Shown: positions 30,800 to 44,600 of the stretch, piece after piece
How positions within the stretch are numbered: position 1 is the first letter of the stretch
Layout of the letters: each line of letters starts with the position of its first letter
Assembly: GCF_001625305.1 (NCBI RefSeq)
Contig: NW_017802379.1
Location: 4,955,139 to 5,019,138, forward strand
Direction: 5' to 3'
Origin: Branchiostoma belcheri
Taxonomy: Eukaryota > Chordata > Leptocardii > Amphioxiformes > Branchiostomatidae
DNA: 64,000 nucleotides
Position numbers and translations under genes: made by a program
The notes under the pieces: generated by a model
Database searches by the model: none
Seen by the model: the letters and a program-made list of their open reading frames with translations, nothing else
What the model was told of the DNA's origin: nothing

Positions 30800-32664
30800 T
30801 GGCTTATGTAAGCGTCGTTAAGAATTGTCAGGGGATCGCTTTAAAAATACCACTGAATATTTTGCAGAGACACACCTTTTGAGAAGGGCGAAAACCAATG
30901 TTTATACCACCGACGGTTGTCTTTTACAGGACGCTTGTTTGATATTTTATTAAAGGATCACGTACATTGGGTCATCACGTTATTCTTTTATAGATATCCA
31001 TTGGGCTGGTGTAAAAAAAAAGATACCAGTAGAAAAATACACAGCCCAATAAAAATGCCTAAAACACATCAAAAACATGTGAGGCGTAACCCTTTGCTTG
31101 GAGAGTAATTTTCCTGGGCACACCTTTTTGATTGACCAACAAAAGATAATAATTATCTCCAGTGATCAGTGTATAGTTGTCTTACTTTCCAACACCCTTT
31201 TTGACTATCTCCCTTTCTCTTCATTAAGTACAAATAAAAGGAGCTGATTAGATAATCATATGCAAGGATAGTCAGAAATTATGACTGAGCTGCAGTATTA
31301 GATACACAAACCCTTAAGCATGACATGTATATGACAAAATCAATACCAAAAATACAATGCCATCCCCTATAAGTCAAAACCAACAGAAAACAGAATAGAT
31401 GCTGGTGTATATGATTCCAGAGTCCTTTAATAAAAATAGAATTTCAGTATAGTACAGTTCATTCCTAGGTTATTTCTTAAAGGTTATCCTTCACCTATTC
31501 CCAAACTCCCTGTGCTGTTCCATACTGTCCTGTGTATTGTTCTGTCCCATAAAGTAATCAACATCTCCACTATATACACACATTGTCATGAAAATACAAG
31601 ACTTATGGTAGAGCGATAGCTTTCATCCCAAGATTACATCCATCAACTGTGAGGCTGACTGCTCATCTCCTACTACTTTCACATCATGGCCTTGTGAAGG
31701 GTTTTATTACAAATTTTCATAGGATTATATCATTGGGAGTGACCTGTTCTTCCTCTAAAACTTATCTATTCCAAAGTAGCTTTTGTCAAAGGCATGTCCA
31801 AAATACGGTCATGATATGTGAGATAAAATGGTTTAAAAAAATGCCATTTTAGAAAATGTATCATGGTCCCTTTACCCTACAAATGCTAATTTTCACTCCC
31901 TCTAGCATATCCTTTTATAACAATGTAGAAATCATGATTTAAATTAAATATGAATCTCTTAACTGATTAATACTTTGTACTGTTACTGGTAACACTTCAG
32001 CATCATGCATTGTAGAATAGTCAGATTTTATTGGTTATTATCAATCCTTTCTTCCTAGCATATATATGGCAGAGGTTTTTCAAAAAAAAATGTATAAAAT
32101 CATCCAACACACGTACAACCTTCCAGATCTTTCATCAAAGTATGATAAAAGTATTTAAAATCTCCAAATGTCATTTGAGAAGCAGCAATACTGATTGAGA
32201 ATCAACATGGATAATATACAAGCCAGATACATGAACAACATATACATACATTACACACAGTCTTTTGATACCGAATATTGGTAACATCATTTAGCTAGAA
32301 ATCTGCTCCATAACTGTAGATATGTAAACAAACAAGTTGTTTTTCTGTGTACGAGTAATTGTTCATTAAATATCAAAATCTCTTTGTGATCTGAATAATT
32401 ATACTTTGCTACAAAAAGACTTGCAAATTAAAAACCTCCATTAACATTTATCCAGCAGATTACATATATGTGCCACTTTGAAAAAAACAGTGTGTTTGTG
32501 AGATCTCTAAGTGCAGCAAGAGTACTCAAGTGCATTTTACTGGCTGAAGTTACACTGGAGATCTGTTTAGATGCATTTTTTCAGGGTGGTAGATATATGT
32601 GACCTGGTGGAATTATGCTAAAGTAGATTTTACCTGCATAAAAATTCCTGTTTTTCTATGTTTG
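30800..32664 (-). other. A+T-rich 3' UTR and intergenic region
   Basis: Follows the stop of the large coiled-coil gene (32667-32665). No coding signal. Minus-strand AATAAA hexamers lie at 32032-32027, 31708-31703 and 30951-30946; any could be the transcript end. An imperfect inverted repeat (ATTGGGCTG and its complement) lies at about 31000-31055. Confidence 0.4.
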
Positions 32665-35600
32665 TTATCTATGACCTCCTCTGTGATATCTCTTCTGCAT
32701 ATCCGAGTATGAACGTTCCAAATGTAGATACTCCTGGAAGAAAAGGTGGAGAAATATTAGTAAAATCAAGTATAACAAAATCAAGTAAAGTCAATTCATA
32801 ATCCTCTTATATATATGATGTGCAAATTTCAGTGAGATATATATATATGCCCCAAGTTATGGACTTAAAAAAAAGGACTTTTTTGGTTAGTATGTATGTC
32901 AAAATGTTAGCCTAAAACATAAATTTCATATTTCAAAGTGAATTGTAAAATTGCAATTAAGCTTAGTCTAAAATTCTCTGAATGATTTTCCCTCCAAAGT
33001 ATCACCCAAGATCATGCATCAATCTGAATGGCTGTTAGCATGCGCTGAATGAATGAGTGAAGGAGTCAACCAATCACAGAAGGCTTTACATCATCCACTG
33101 ACTACACACCCCAGAAATGGAAAAATCCATTATTCTGGAGTCTGAACTGTTTTCTTTCTTTCCTTCTTCCATGTGTCTTCTGAGAAACACATTCTTCTGT
33201 GGTTGTTTGGATGGATGGTGTCTAAAACTGCCCTTACTTCACCTTATCAGCTTGATGTCCAAACTTATTTTAGCTGCCAAGTCTCTTTCGCCCTCCCCCA
33301 TACGAAAGAGACTCGACTATTTGAGAAGAGAACAAAAGAGACTCGGCAGCTAAAATAAGTTTGGACACCAGGCTATAACCCAGTGGCAATGAGAGAAGTG
33401 ATGGCATTGATGGATTGAAGGTGACTACAAGGTCGTGCAAAAGTCGCAGCCGTGTCCCGCTGGCGAAGCAAACCTACATGCGTGGTAGCACACGTGTTTC
33501 CAAGGCGGCGCTACGGTACTAGTGCCGATTCTGTCCACGCGGCTCTACCTTGGTTTGGTGGGTCAGCTGGTTCTGTAGTTTGGTCAGTTCCACCATCTTC
33601 TGTCCGAGCAGCGCGGTGTTCTTCTGGGCGCGCTCCTCGGCGATGTTGAGCTGGCGGTCCATGTGCTTCAGCTTGCGCTCCAGGTTCTGCACGTACGGAC
33701 TCTCCCGCAGGATAGCCTCCTCCTGAAGGGTGGCCTGGCAACGGGAGAGGTTCACACTTGTCAATCAAAGTCTTTACAAAACATACCTTCCTGTCAGGAA
33801 CTCAACAGGAAATATCAGTTTTGTGGTCCAGATGATGGCCGTGGGCTATTTTTCTTAGGGTAGATTTTCAAGTTTGATAGGCTGATACTAGTACATGTAT
33901 ATGGTTTTGTAAGAAACGACATGTAATAATGTATTACCTAACCGGTTAAAGTAATTATCTCTATAACCATCTCTATAACTTAAAAATATGTTAAAATTGA
34001 AATGCCATCATGATCTAGAAAGAAGCATTCTCTTTCAATCATCATTGACTACCTAGAGATACATCCAGCACCAAGGCGAACTGAAGGTCACCCAAAATGG
34101 TGCCCTTAAAATGAAAAAGAAAAATGACCTTCAAAAAGGATAACACAACAATTCAAAAGTACTCATACAGGTCACAGTATAAAGACTCACAACATCAGGG
34201 GTGCCGTTCCCGTTGATGGCGTCACCCCCCTCCCCGCTGAGCCTCCTTAGCTCCTTGTTCTCCACCCTCAGCTGCTTGACCCTCTCCTGCAGGTGACGCA
34301 GCAGTTTGATCGTGCTGGCGTCTCCTCCTGACTGCGACGAACTGGACGGGCCGGACACACGTGACGGTGTACTCGGTGTGCTCTGGGGAAAAAAAAGAGG
34401 TTTTAGTGACATTATAAAACAACAAACTTCATCAAACTGTAAAAAAAGAATAAAGGTGCGAAGAAGTGCTTTACAAAATATTAGTTATACCTGGAAAGTT
34501 TTCCTGACTACCGACAGTCTCTGAACTTCCTCCTCCAGTTCTTCTATTCTCCTGAGTTGTGAGGAGTGGGCCTGCCTGTCCTTCTCATGCTGCCGTCTGG
34601 GAGGAAACAGAAATACAACATCATGTGTGAATGTGTTGTCATGTTGTAATGTTATGCTGTAATGTTAATGCATGTGTCAAGGTAAGAATCACTAACCGTT
34701 TCCCGAACAATGGATCAATGTAATCTAAGTCTACAATGTCTTTATATCTAAATCAGTAGCTCAACCTTAGAAATACAATACACTGACAGCTCATGTACTA
34801 GTAAATGTGTTAAAAAGTTACTGGTGGGATTTGAACTGAAGACCTCTTGGCCCAGAGGCAGAGTCACTAACAGTATGCATTGATTTCAGGACTAAACTGA
34901 ATCTCAGAGGCTGAAACCATGTACGGCACTTACTTCTCCAGTTCAAGGTTCATCTCTTGTTCAAACTTCTTGGCCAGTTTCTTGATGGTAGCGTCCTTCC
35001 AGGCCGTCATGTTGCGCTGGATCTCCCTCAGCTCCTCGTCTTTAGAGATGATGTTGTGCTGCAGGGAGGAGACTTCATCTTTGTCCTTCTTCACGGCCTG
35101 CTGGAGTTTACTGATCTCATCCAAATGATCCTTTTGGAAAAGAAAAACACCAAATTTTAATGCACAAAAAAAGAAAGAAGTTTGTCACTTGTATGCAGTA
35201 CAGAAATAACAAGGAATTAGAGATTTCAGACTCCCATATTTTGTTTTTTCATGACATACCTGAATGAGTCGTTCTCTCATGGTCTCCACTTCCTTTTCCT
35301 TCTCACTGTGGTACAGTTCTCTTAGCTGTTTTACTTCTCTCTCCTTGAAGAGTAAAGAAAAAGCCAGTCTTAATTGATACATGTATGATAAATCTTCAGA
35401 TTTGATAAATCTTCAGATATGATAAATCTTCAGCTTTGATATATTGCCTTGAACATAACTTGACATAAAAGCAAGGACAAATGTGACAACTTCTTCATGA
35501 TAGTTCAATAATTGTGTTCTTGTACCTTTTCTTTGTTGACCTGCTGAGTTGCTTTCTTCTGTGATGCCATATCCTCGTGCAGTCCCGTCACAAGCTGCCG

Positions 35601-38600
35601 GAGGTCCTCGTTAGTTGCTTTGAGATTAGCCTGGAAGGGTACAAATTAACTTCATCAGCATACAATCCCTACCTTGCAATATTGATGATTTGGGCTTTGG
35701 TTATCTGTCATTTTTCGCTGTCAGCTCAGTTCTATCAAGAAAAATTAGAAAACTTTTTTGGTGTGGGCTTAGCAGAAGTTACTGGAGATAAAAGAAAAGA
35801 CATCAAACTTACCAGAGCTTCAGACACGGCAGACCTGGACTTGTGTGGACTCTGGCCTCTGTTCTCACTGATGTCCAGAGACTGGTCAAACTCATCATCT
35901 TCTTGATCACCACTGAAAATAACAACATAAACTTGTAGTTACAGCACAGTTACAACTCTCATTGAATAGCCAAGTGGATAAGCTAGCGGACACAAGATTG
36001 AGACGTTAGAGATTCTACTCCTGGCTAGTAGACATTGTGTCCTTACATGACTTCCAGGTTTAAAATTGGTACATTATTTCAGTTGGGGAGGTATAAGACT
36101 GCTGAGTGGAAGGAGAGGAATGGGCTCCGCCTTCCAATACCATGCCCTAGACACAGTGGATAACAACTCATTAGCCCCATGGCCTAAAAAAGGCTGTAGT
36201 ACGCCAAAAGCTAAAACCTAAGTAATTGAAAACCTCCCCCTACCTTGGTACTCTCACACTCCTGGGAGCAGTACCCAACAGTTGAGCACTCTTCTGACAC
36301 TCATCGTTGATTTCTGAGACGACAGATTTCTCGTGCCTGTCCAACAGCATGGAGGTCTCCTTCTCGCGTAAGGCGACGGCGTTTCTCTCGCTTCTCGACA
36401 TACGCAGCTCGTCTTCCAGCTTCCTGATCTTCTCCCTCAACTTTTCAACATCACTGACTTTCTCCTGATTAAGAAAAGATCATAACATAAATATAAAATA
36501 TGATCATGTAAAATTGACTTTCTTGTTTTTTTCATCCATGTACTTTACAAACTTCTGCAACATGTAAAAATTAGAAATATAAAAAAACAGACAAATTACA
36601 AGGTGAGTAAATAACCATGAAGCAAAGGAGGGTTGTGTGGTATTGAATACAAAACCTTGATATTGATACAGGATATTGGAAAAGATTGCAGATAAAAGGT
36701 TTGTTTGTAAAGTTGATAAGAAAATATCAAAGTTGACAAGAGAATTAGGACATGAAAAAAGGAGAAACTTGCACATAGTTATGTTATGTTACATTTTCAC
36801 ACACACAAACCCTACAATTCTCTATGGTTTGTTCCTGTGGAAAGACATGCAGTGGGATTAAAATTAGAACTACATAATTCTGGAGTTTTTCACCATGTTA
36901 GTACAAAAATACATGCAGAGATATTGCTTTATCTACACTGCAGAGCTAAGAGTAAGACAATCTATGGCCTAGTTCTGGTACATTTATCATGTCCAAAGTC
37001 TGCTACAACCATGCATGGGTTATTATGTTAACAAACTAACAACCACCTCATCACCAGACTAACCCACACCGAGGACTAGCTCTATTATAACCTGCCCACC
37101 ACCTAACAACACAGAGGCACCAAAAGTTTGCAAGGCTCGGGGGAGCTCTTACCTTCCAGGAATTAATCTGGGAGAGCAGGCCCTGGTGGGAACAGGTGTG
37201 CAGTTATAGGCAGGTGCAGTTAGCATGGGTTAGGAGCCTGAAAATCTAGGCTAATTTCTTGCATTGTTCTTGTTCTTTTTTTTCACTACAGCCATGCACT
37301 TTGCTAATGTTTGTTTACAGAAGCCTACATTGTAACCCTTGCCATACCTGGGTTTTTTTTCAAAACAACTACGCACAGTTTTCTGATAGCTTGACAAGAT
37401 CTCAACTATCAGAAAAGTATGCAAATTTGTTTTTAAAAAAATATGGCAAGAGCTGCAATGGAGGCTACATCACAGTCATCTGTCAAATAGTGTGTAATTT
37501 ACACTTGAGCAGCTTTTTGTGTGCATGTCCAACAGAGAGCTTTCAGGAAAGAGCACATAGCACATTGAGTATTTGCAAAGGTAGAAATTCGGAGCAGCTA
37601 GATGTAGATAGATACCAAATGAATTCAGGAATTGCCCCAGCAGTCTACAGAAAACCACACTATGCCCCAAAACAGAGAAGCAAGCAAGCAAGCATGCAGC
37701 TTGCAGGCATTACACAATTTGGTGCCTTTTACTCAATTGTGATGAAGATTTAGCATGTAACAAAGAAAACTTTCAGTTAACCTTTAAACAAATGATTGTC
37801 CTCTGTTATCTACAAAACTGTAGCTACACAATCATTTGGAACATGTCATTTAAAAACTACTTCCTGACATACTATATTTAAAATTAGTAAACATAATATC
37901 GCCTAGCATGTTTTGCCTACAACACTACAAAAAGTGTTTTATTTTTAACCCTAAACGTAAACATGCTGAGCATGCATTCAAACAAACTGAGTGGATTTTA
38001 GAGGTCATGCTAGGTTAAATCAGGCAGGCAGACAAAATTACCAAAGGACCTTGTCTTACTACTAGCTTACACTAGTGCACCCTGGGTAATTCGGGTCTCC
38101 TACCTGTGTCAGCTGTTCCCTGAGTTGTTTGATCTCCTCCTCCTTCTCCACCTTCATAGAGTCCCGCACCTCGTTAATGGCCGCTAGTTTGTCTCTGTGG
38201 GCCGCTCGGACCTGCTGACGGGCCTGGTCCAGCTCCTGAACAAACAAAAACATGACATGTGTTTGTTTCAAACAGAGTAACTTTCTCTCTACCGACGATA
38301 CATATACATTGCATGTGCCAAGTTTGTACTACTTACAGTATAAGTAAGCAGGAGGGGGTTTAACTTGGTATCAGTAGCGTAATTAGATGAATTCTGTGGG
38401 TTTGTGTGAGTCAGTGTGAGTTGACAGTACATGGGTAGGGGGAAGATTACCAGGCAGAATGACAGGAAGTCAAAAGGTCAGACACAGGAAATGGAGCAAA
38501 CTTGAAGATCAGGAAAACTCAGAAATCTGAAATCTCTGATTTCTTGTTCTGGAAGATCTTTATGTCATAATGGGACAAACAATAAAGCAAACTTGCATAG

Positions 38601-41600
38601 CCTCAAAAATAGCATTTACTGTGGAATAGCCTGAATAAAATCAGACTGACCTGTTTAAGGCCGGTACAGTTCTTGTCAGCCTGGTTGTGGAGCTGTTTCT
38701 CCTTCTCCAGCTCCTCCTGTACCTTACTCAGCTGTTTGTCCGACTCGTCCTGCCAACGATCTTTTTCTCGCTGGACCGCTCGCTCCTTTTCTGTTTCCCA
38801 GGATGCTTTTTCCTTGCTGATTGCACTTCGTATCTAGACAATGAAAAGATTTCATGGTGTATTTGTATTATATTGTATTGTACCTTCAGAAGCTAATGGT
38901 ATATTGAAAGAAAACTCAAATATCCCACTTGTTGATTTTTGACCTTCGAAATGCAATTCTTATCACTTTAGGATAAGCTAAACTCTGCATCATATTTTTA
39001 AAAAATACCAGATTCCCCCCCCCCCAAACTTTAGATGGAAGAATCTTAAAGACCCCCTACCTGTTCCTTAGCCTCTAGTCTCATCCTGTCTCCTAACGTA
39101 CGCGTGGCCTCCTCCTGTTGGCGGAGACGCTCACGAACCATCGTCACTTCATCATCTTTGGCCTGGAAGTCAACACAACATCAGTCACCACTGAAGGTTT
39201 GGACAAATTTATCATTGCAATCTGGTGACTGTCACAGTGCAATTTGATTCTTTCCAACTTGTTTAAGACTTAGTTCACTAACCAGAATCCTTTGCTCCAT
39301 CTCAGCCAGCTGTTCCGCCATTCTCTCCTCCTGGCGGGCCAGGATGTCCCGTCGCTCACGGTCTGACTGGTCTCGAAGCTGGGAATGAGGGAAACATCAA
39401 CATGAGAGAGTGCCTGCCTAATCTATTGCATAGTATTTCAGTACTTGTCATCAATACTTTGATTAAAATTTAACCGGCTTTTGCCACCCCCCAGGTTTTT
39501 AGGGCTAGGTGGGTCAAAGTCTTTAAAACAAAACAAAACAAAACAGAGCATGATAAATTTGCTAGTTAAGTCTTACCCTGTCCAATTCTCTCTGTTTGTC
39601 TTCTAGCAGCATGTGGCGAAGTGCAGCAAGTGAGGTTTCCTGTGATATCATTTGAAAAGAAAGGTTGGGGTTAAGAATTCAATTCTATCGGTACATGTAG
39701 CTCAAGACTAATCTAATTAAGATATAAACCAATTAATATCTCATAAGAAAAATAGGGTTTCCTTACTTTGTCTTTCTTTAGTTTCACAACGTTTTTCTCA
39801 TTCTCTTCTATCAAGCTGTCCTTCAGCTCACTTTCCTGTAAGAGAAAACATGGATTTTTAGCAAAACCAATATTGAGTTCCCCAAAACATACATTTTGTT
39901 TGCAACACATTCCTGGAAATACCAATCCTTACCAAGCTTGATAAATATTTGGGTTTCAAGTCAACTTAACACAACAACCTGGATAGTCATCCTGTCAAAG
40001 CATGAAAAGACTGATGTTACAGGTGGTTGTTTCTAAGTTCCTGCAGTACTGCAACTAACAGCTAGATGGCACTGCCACACTGCACCTCAACAAGAAAGCC
40101 ACCCCTACCTGGCTGAGCTCCTCTTGCATCTTGTAGACGGTCTCCTGGAGTTTTCTGTTCAGCTTGTCCTTCTCGTGGAGCTCTGCTTCCAGAGAGACGA
40201 TCCTCTTGTCTCTCTCTGCGAGCTGTGACCTCAGGTCTGTCACCTCCACCCGGGTTCTCTTGTTGGCATTGTCCAGGGCATCTGTCTTGTTCTGTAGAAT
40301 ATACAGTGAATGTTAGGAACACAGAATATGTAGTAACTGTTGTGGAGCTGTTGAAACTGGCCACACAATTGTTTTCCTTGTGATACCTTCATGTTATCAC
40401 AAAACCAACTAAACTTTTTACTGCAGATTTGATTACGTTTAAGTACAAAATCATCACCATTATTCTCTTATTAATAAATAAATATAGAATACAACACGGT
40501 GTATTCCGTATCGCCCGAGGTACCAGCCCGACTGCGCGTCGGATCGCCCGACGGCCGAAGGCCGCAGGGAGAACCGATCCGCGGGAGGGCTGGGACCGAG
40601 GGTGATGCGGAATACACCGTGTTGTATTTTATTTATGTCATACCCACCCAAGAAAACACGCCTTTTAATGCGAAATGGGCGAACATTTGGTGTCCCTAAA
40701 CCCAAAACAAATGAACAAACATCAATTCCAACATCCGAATTTTGTGTTCGAATTTTCGAAAGCGGTGCAAGCGGTTAGGGCGAAACGCGTTCGAATCGTT
40801 CTATTGAACATTTGGAAGCCCCGGGCCGTACGCGTTAAGAACCCCCGGGCCGTACCACTAGTTATCACACGGGCCGGAACACCCGTATCGAACGCAATCG
40901 CGGCCCAGGTAGGACATAAATGTAAATATAAGTCCTGACCTCGATGTCTCTTTTCCTGGCCCTCTCCAGTTCCTTGACCTTGAGATGGAGCTGTTCCATC
41001 TGGTGGACAGCATCCCCCTTGTCCAGCTGCGTCTCTTCCAGTTGCCGCTTGCACTCCTCAAGCTCCTGTAAAAATAAACACATATCCCATCTCTTTAATA
41101 TATAAATTTTAAGTAAAAGAATTGCAACAAAACTGCTGTAATGGTTGTTGTAATATGAATTGATGTTTGATTCTGGTGTATGATAACCTACACAATAAGG
41201 TACTTTAACACAGAAGGAGAGCAGTTTTAGAAGAATCTCTAAGTCTTTGCTTACGTCTTGCAGCTCCTCCACCTTTGCGCGAGACTTGCGCTGTTCGCTG
41301 AAGAGGTCCTCCTTGGCGGCGTTGAGCTGTCTCTCCAGCTCCCGCCGCTCCAGCCCGCTGATCTGTCCCTCCCCGCTCCGCAGCCGCGCCCGTAACTCAT
41401 CCCGCTCACGGATCACTTCCAACACCTGTGGAGCAGCAGGTGGTTTCAACTTTAACGTTCAACATATGCTTAAAGCACTCACAGCTTGTTACAGGAAAAA
41501 ATTGTTGCAGAGCTATTAGCTATGACAATTTAAAGGACATTGAGAGATTCATTCTCTGATATCATCCCCCAATCTTTTCCTTTGCCTATCTCTCTGTCTT

Positions 41601-44600
41601 CCTCCTCAGAGTGTTCCTTGAATGATTGAAGGTTTTGGCCAGTCCCAATATATGGCTATGATACCTGGCTATGCAATACCATTCCAGTTTTTGTTTCTTT
41701 ACTTTGGCTTAGAGGTATTTGAATACTCTTAATAGCAAGTTTCTAATACTTATGGTCAGACAATTTTCCTGTTGTGAAGACTAAAAACACCTTTAGTTTT
41801 CAAGTAGTTTTCAAGGCAACATGCCGGGATTCAAAACCTCAACCTGGATTGATTAATCCCAATAATACTTCACACCTTATAAAGAGTATACGAATCCACA
41901 GTTTACCTGTTCCTTGGACATGCCAAGTTCGTCTCGGTCCCGCTGGCGGCTGGAGGGTCTGGTCCTGGCCTCCAGGTCCTTGTGCAGCCCCTGTAGTTCC
42001 TTCTCCACACTGTCCCGCTTGTACTCCAGTACCATAATCTCTGCCCTGGGTACATACAACAGGAGAACATCGTGTTTACAAAACAGTTGAAGGGAAAGGC
42101 ACAGAAGCCTGATTTTTAAAATAACATCAGATTTCTGAATATAGATTGAGTCCAGAAAAAAAGAAAAATTGCTTCTTTACAGATATGCAACAGTACAGAA
42201 CAATAATCAACCTATGGCAACGAGCTACCATAACGTTTAGGAAAAAAGTGAAATCAAAAGAGTTTGGCCTACTGTTTACAAAAGTACAGACACTATTTAT
42301 GTGGTGAGTCAAATTTCATGTAAACGATCCAACCCATTCAAAATGTAGGTCACTAAACTCCAGAAGATGGAAATACATTGTAGACTGTACAAACTCCAGA
42401 GAACTGTTAGAAATTGTCAAGTCAATGAAAACCTTTATCCTACAAAATTAACCAGCTTGGAGAAATCATGAGGGAACTGAGAAAATAATACTGACTGTAC
42501 ATTAAAGGCTCAGTAAGGCATAAATAAAAAGGTGAGAAAAAAAACAATGAATCTCTAAAAATAAACCCGTCTATCAGAAAAGTTTCAGTAATACTTCTGT
42601 GTTACCTGAGCTCGTCTGACTTGGTCTGCATGTCCTGGACCTCATGTTCCGCCTGGCTGACCTCTGACCTCTTGCTCTTCAGCGACTCCTGAATCTCTCT
42701 CATCTCAGACAGCACAGCCTGAAGGTCACAACACAACATTAGAGGTCACAACAAATAACAACACACAGGTCTTCACAAAGGACGTTTCTTTTAGCACGGT
42801 TTTCATTTTATTTTATCGAAACTGCTACTGTGATACAAAGGCACTCCCTGGCAGCAACGGCTGATATCAGGTACTAGTACCTTCTGACATTGTTGTTGGC
42901 ATCCTTCTGTCTTGGCAGACAATCAGGTGCCTTCTGTCATTAGACATATCAGATAACATACATGTATAAATGACAGCAAATTCCAACATTCTTGATATAA
43001 GAGCATAAAACAGGGGAAATCAATTAGCACATCTGAACTGCAAAAGGTAGTTTCAAAATTTCTTGGAGCAGGTGTTGACAAAGACCTTCGACAAAGAGTA
43101 TTTTTATAAGGGGTACGAGACAATACGAAAATATGTGTGCAAAGGTGTGCAACAGCATCTAACCAATTTTAGAATACAGCTTTTTTTAACAAAATAAAAA
43201 CACAAACTGTAGTCTGCTGCCTTTCCCTTCTATTTTGTTTTCTTTGGAACAGCCCTTAACTACGTGTTCTGTCTTGCTAAATAATGTAATTAACACAATA
43301 ACAATGTCCAGTAATGAAGACAATCATCTATCTAACCCAATGACGTCTTGACAAACACTTACCAAAGCTAGGTCAGGAAAATCCAAATCCAACCTGTACT
43401 TTACTACAGGGTCATTTTGGTCCATAGCTTGCAAACCGCTACATGTTTACATAGTCTACAACTCCGAACTGATTGCTCCAATACAGCGACGCTACGAAGT
43501 GGCAATTTGAGGCTGGAAGCGGTGAAGCGACCAATCAGAGAAGAAAGAGCATTGTCGTCAGGATGATAGCGTTATCTGGTGGTGAAAGGGCCGGTAACAA
43601 TAGGGAAAGGCTGCTATACAGGGTGCCCCTCGGGACATAATTGTCGTAATTCCAGTTTCAAGCCTCCTCTTGCGATCTCGGATAATACTGTAAATCTTGA
43701 CAAGTTTGCGGCGGTCTTACTTTCATGGCAACCACTCCGCTATAAATTTGCGACTCTGCAAACTTGTGTTTCTAATGTATCACTCCTGCACAGTTCTGAA
43801 TTGTTTCAACTGCAAAACTTCTTTGTACCCTTCTACTGCAAAATGAGGTCTGTGTGAAAATAAATCTATCTACAGTAATGAAGTCACCTGTTCATTAAAA
43901 CCACCCACACCTGTGCAAAGGTGGAGAAATCAACTTTATATTGGTACAAAAAGGCTTTCTTTTCTGACCAAATTCACCAACAGCAATGACTATTAACGTT
44001 TGGGAACCAAGAAAACGTTGAGTGGGAGGGGACAAGTGCCTCCTTTGTGTAACCGACAGGGGGTTTGAATAATACATGCCACCTGTTGGATTCAAATTTC
44101 ATCATCCTCTCACAGCAGAAAAAAAATAACATTTTCCACACAATTCAAGAAATATTCAACTTTGAAAGAAAATTTCATTCTTAAAGAGAATTACAGAAAG
44201 CTTACAAGTCTGACTTGATAAGACTTTGTTTCTGTTAGACAACAAGTTTTGACCATCAATCACCATATATTTCAACCTCTGCAGGGGTCCAGGACCAGGG
44301 CATATCCAGGCAACAGGAATGGGTCAAAATGATACCAATACATACAGCAATACACAAGGCTGTAAATACCAGTAGCACCCACAGATAAGAGGTTCACCTG
44401 ACAGGTATATGAGGGAAAAGTAATCTAGTGCCTCTGTGAATGTAAATATGTTGGAGGATGTTGAATGTAAAATTCATTGCTGTTGTAACCTCTTGTGGAG
44501 ATTTGTAACCTCTTGTGGAGATTTATGTTTCTTTTGCCTTGTTGTATAGATGTTATATTACCGGTGAAGCAATGTATGTGTCTGCCCAAAGGTTTTCTGC

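Noticed and set aside
34815-34900. tRNA gene
   Set aside because: Only the T-arm half resembles a tRNA. No acceptor stem or cloverleaf can be drawn, so it is listed as a SINE fragment.
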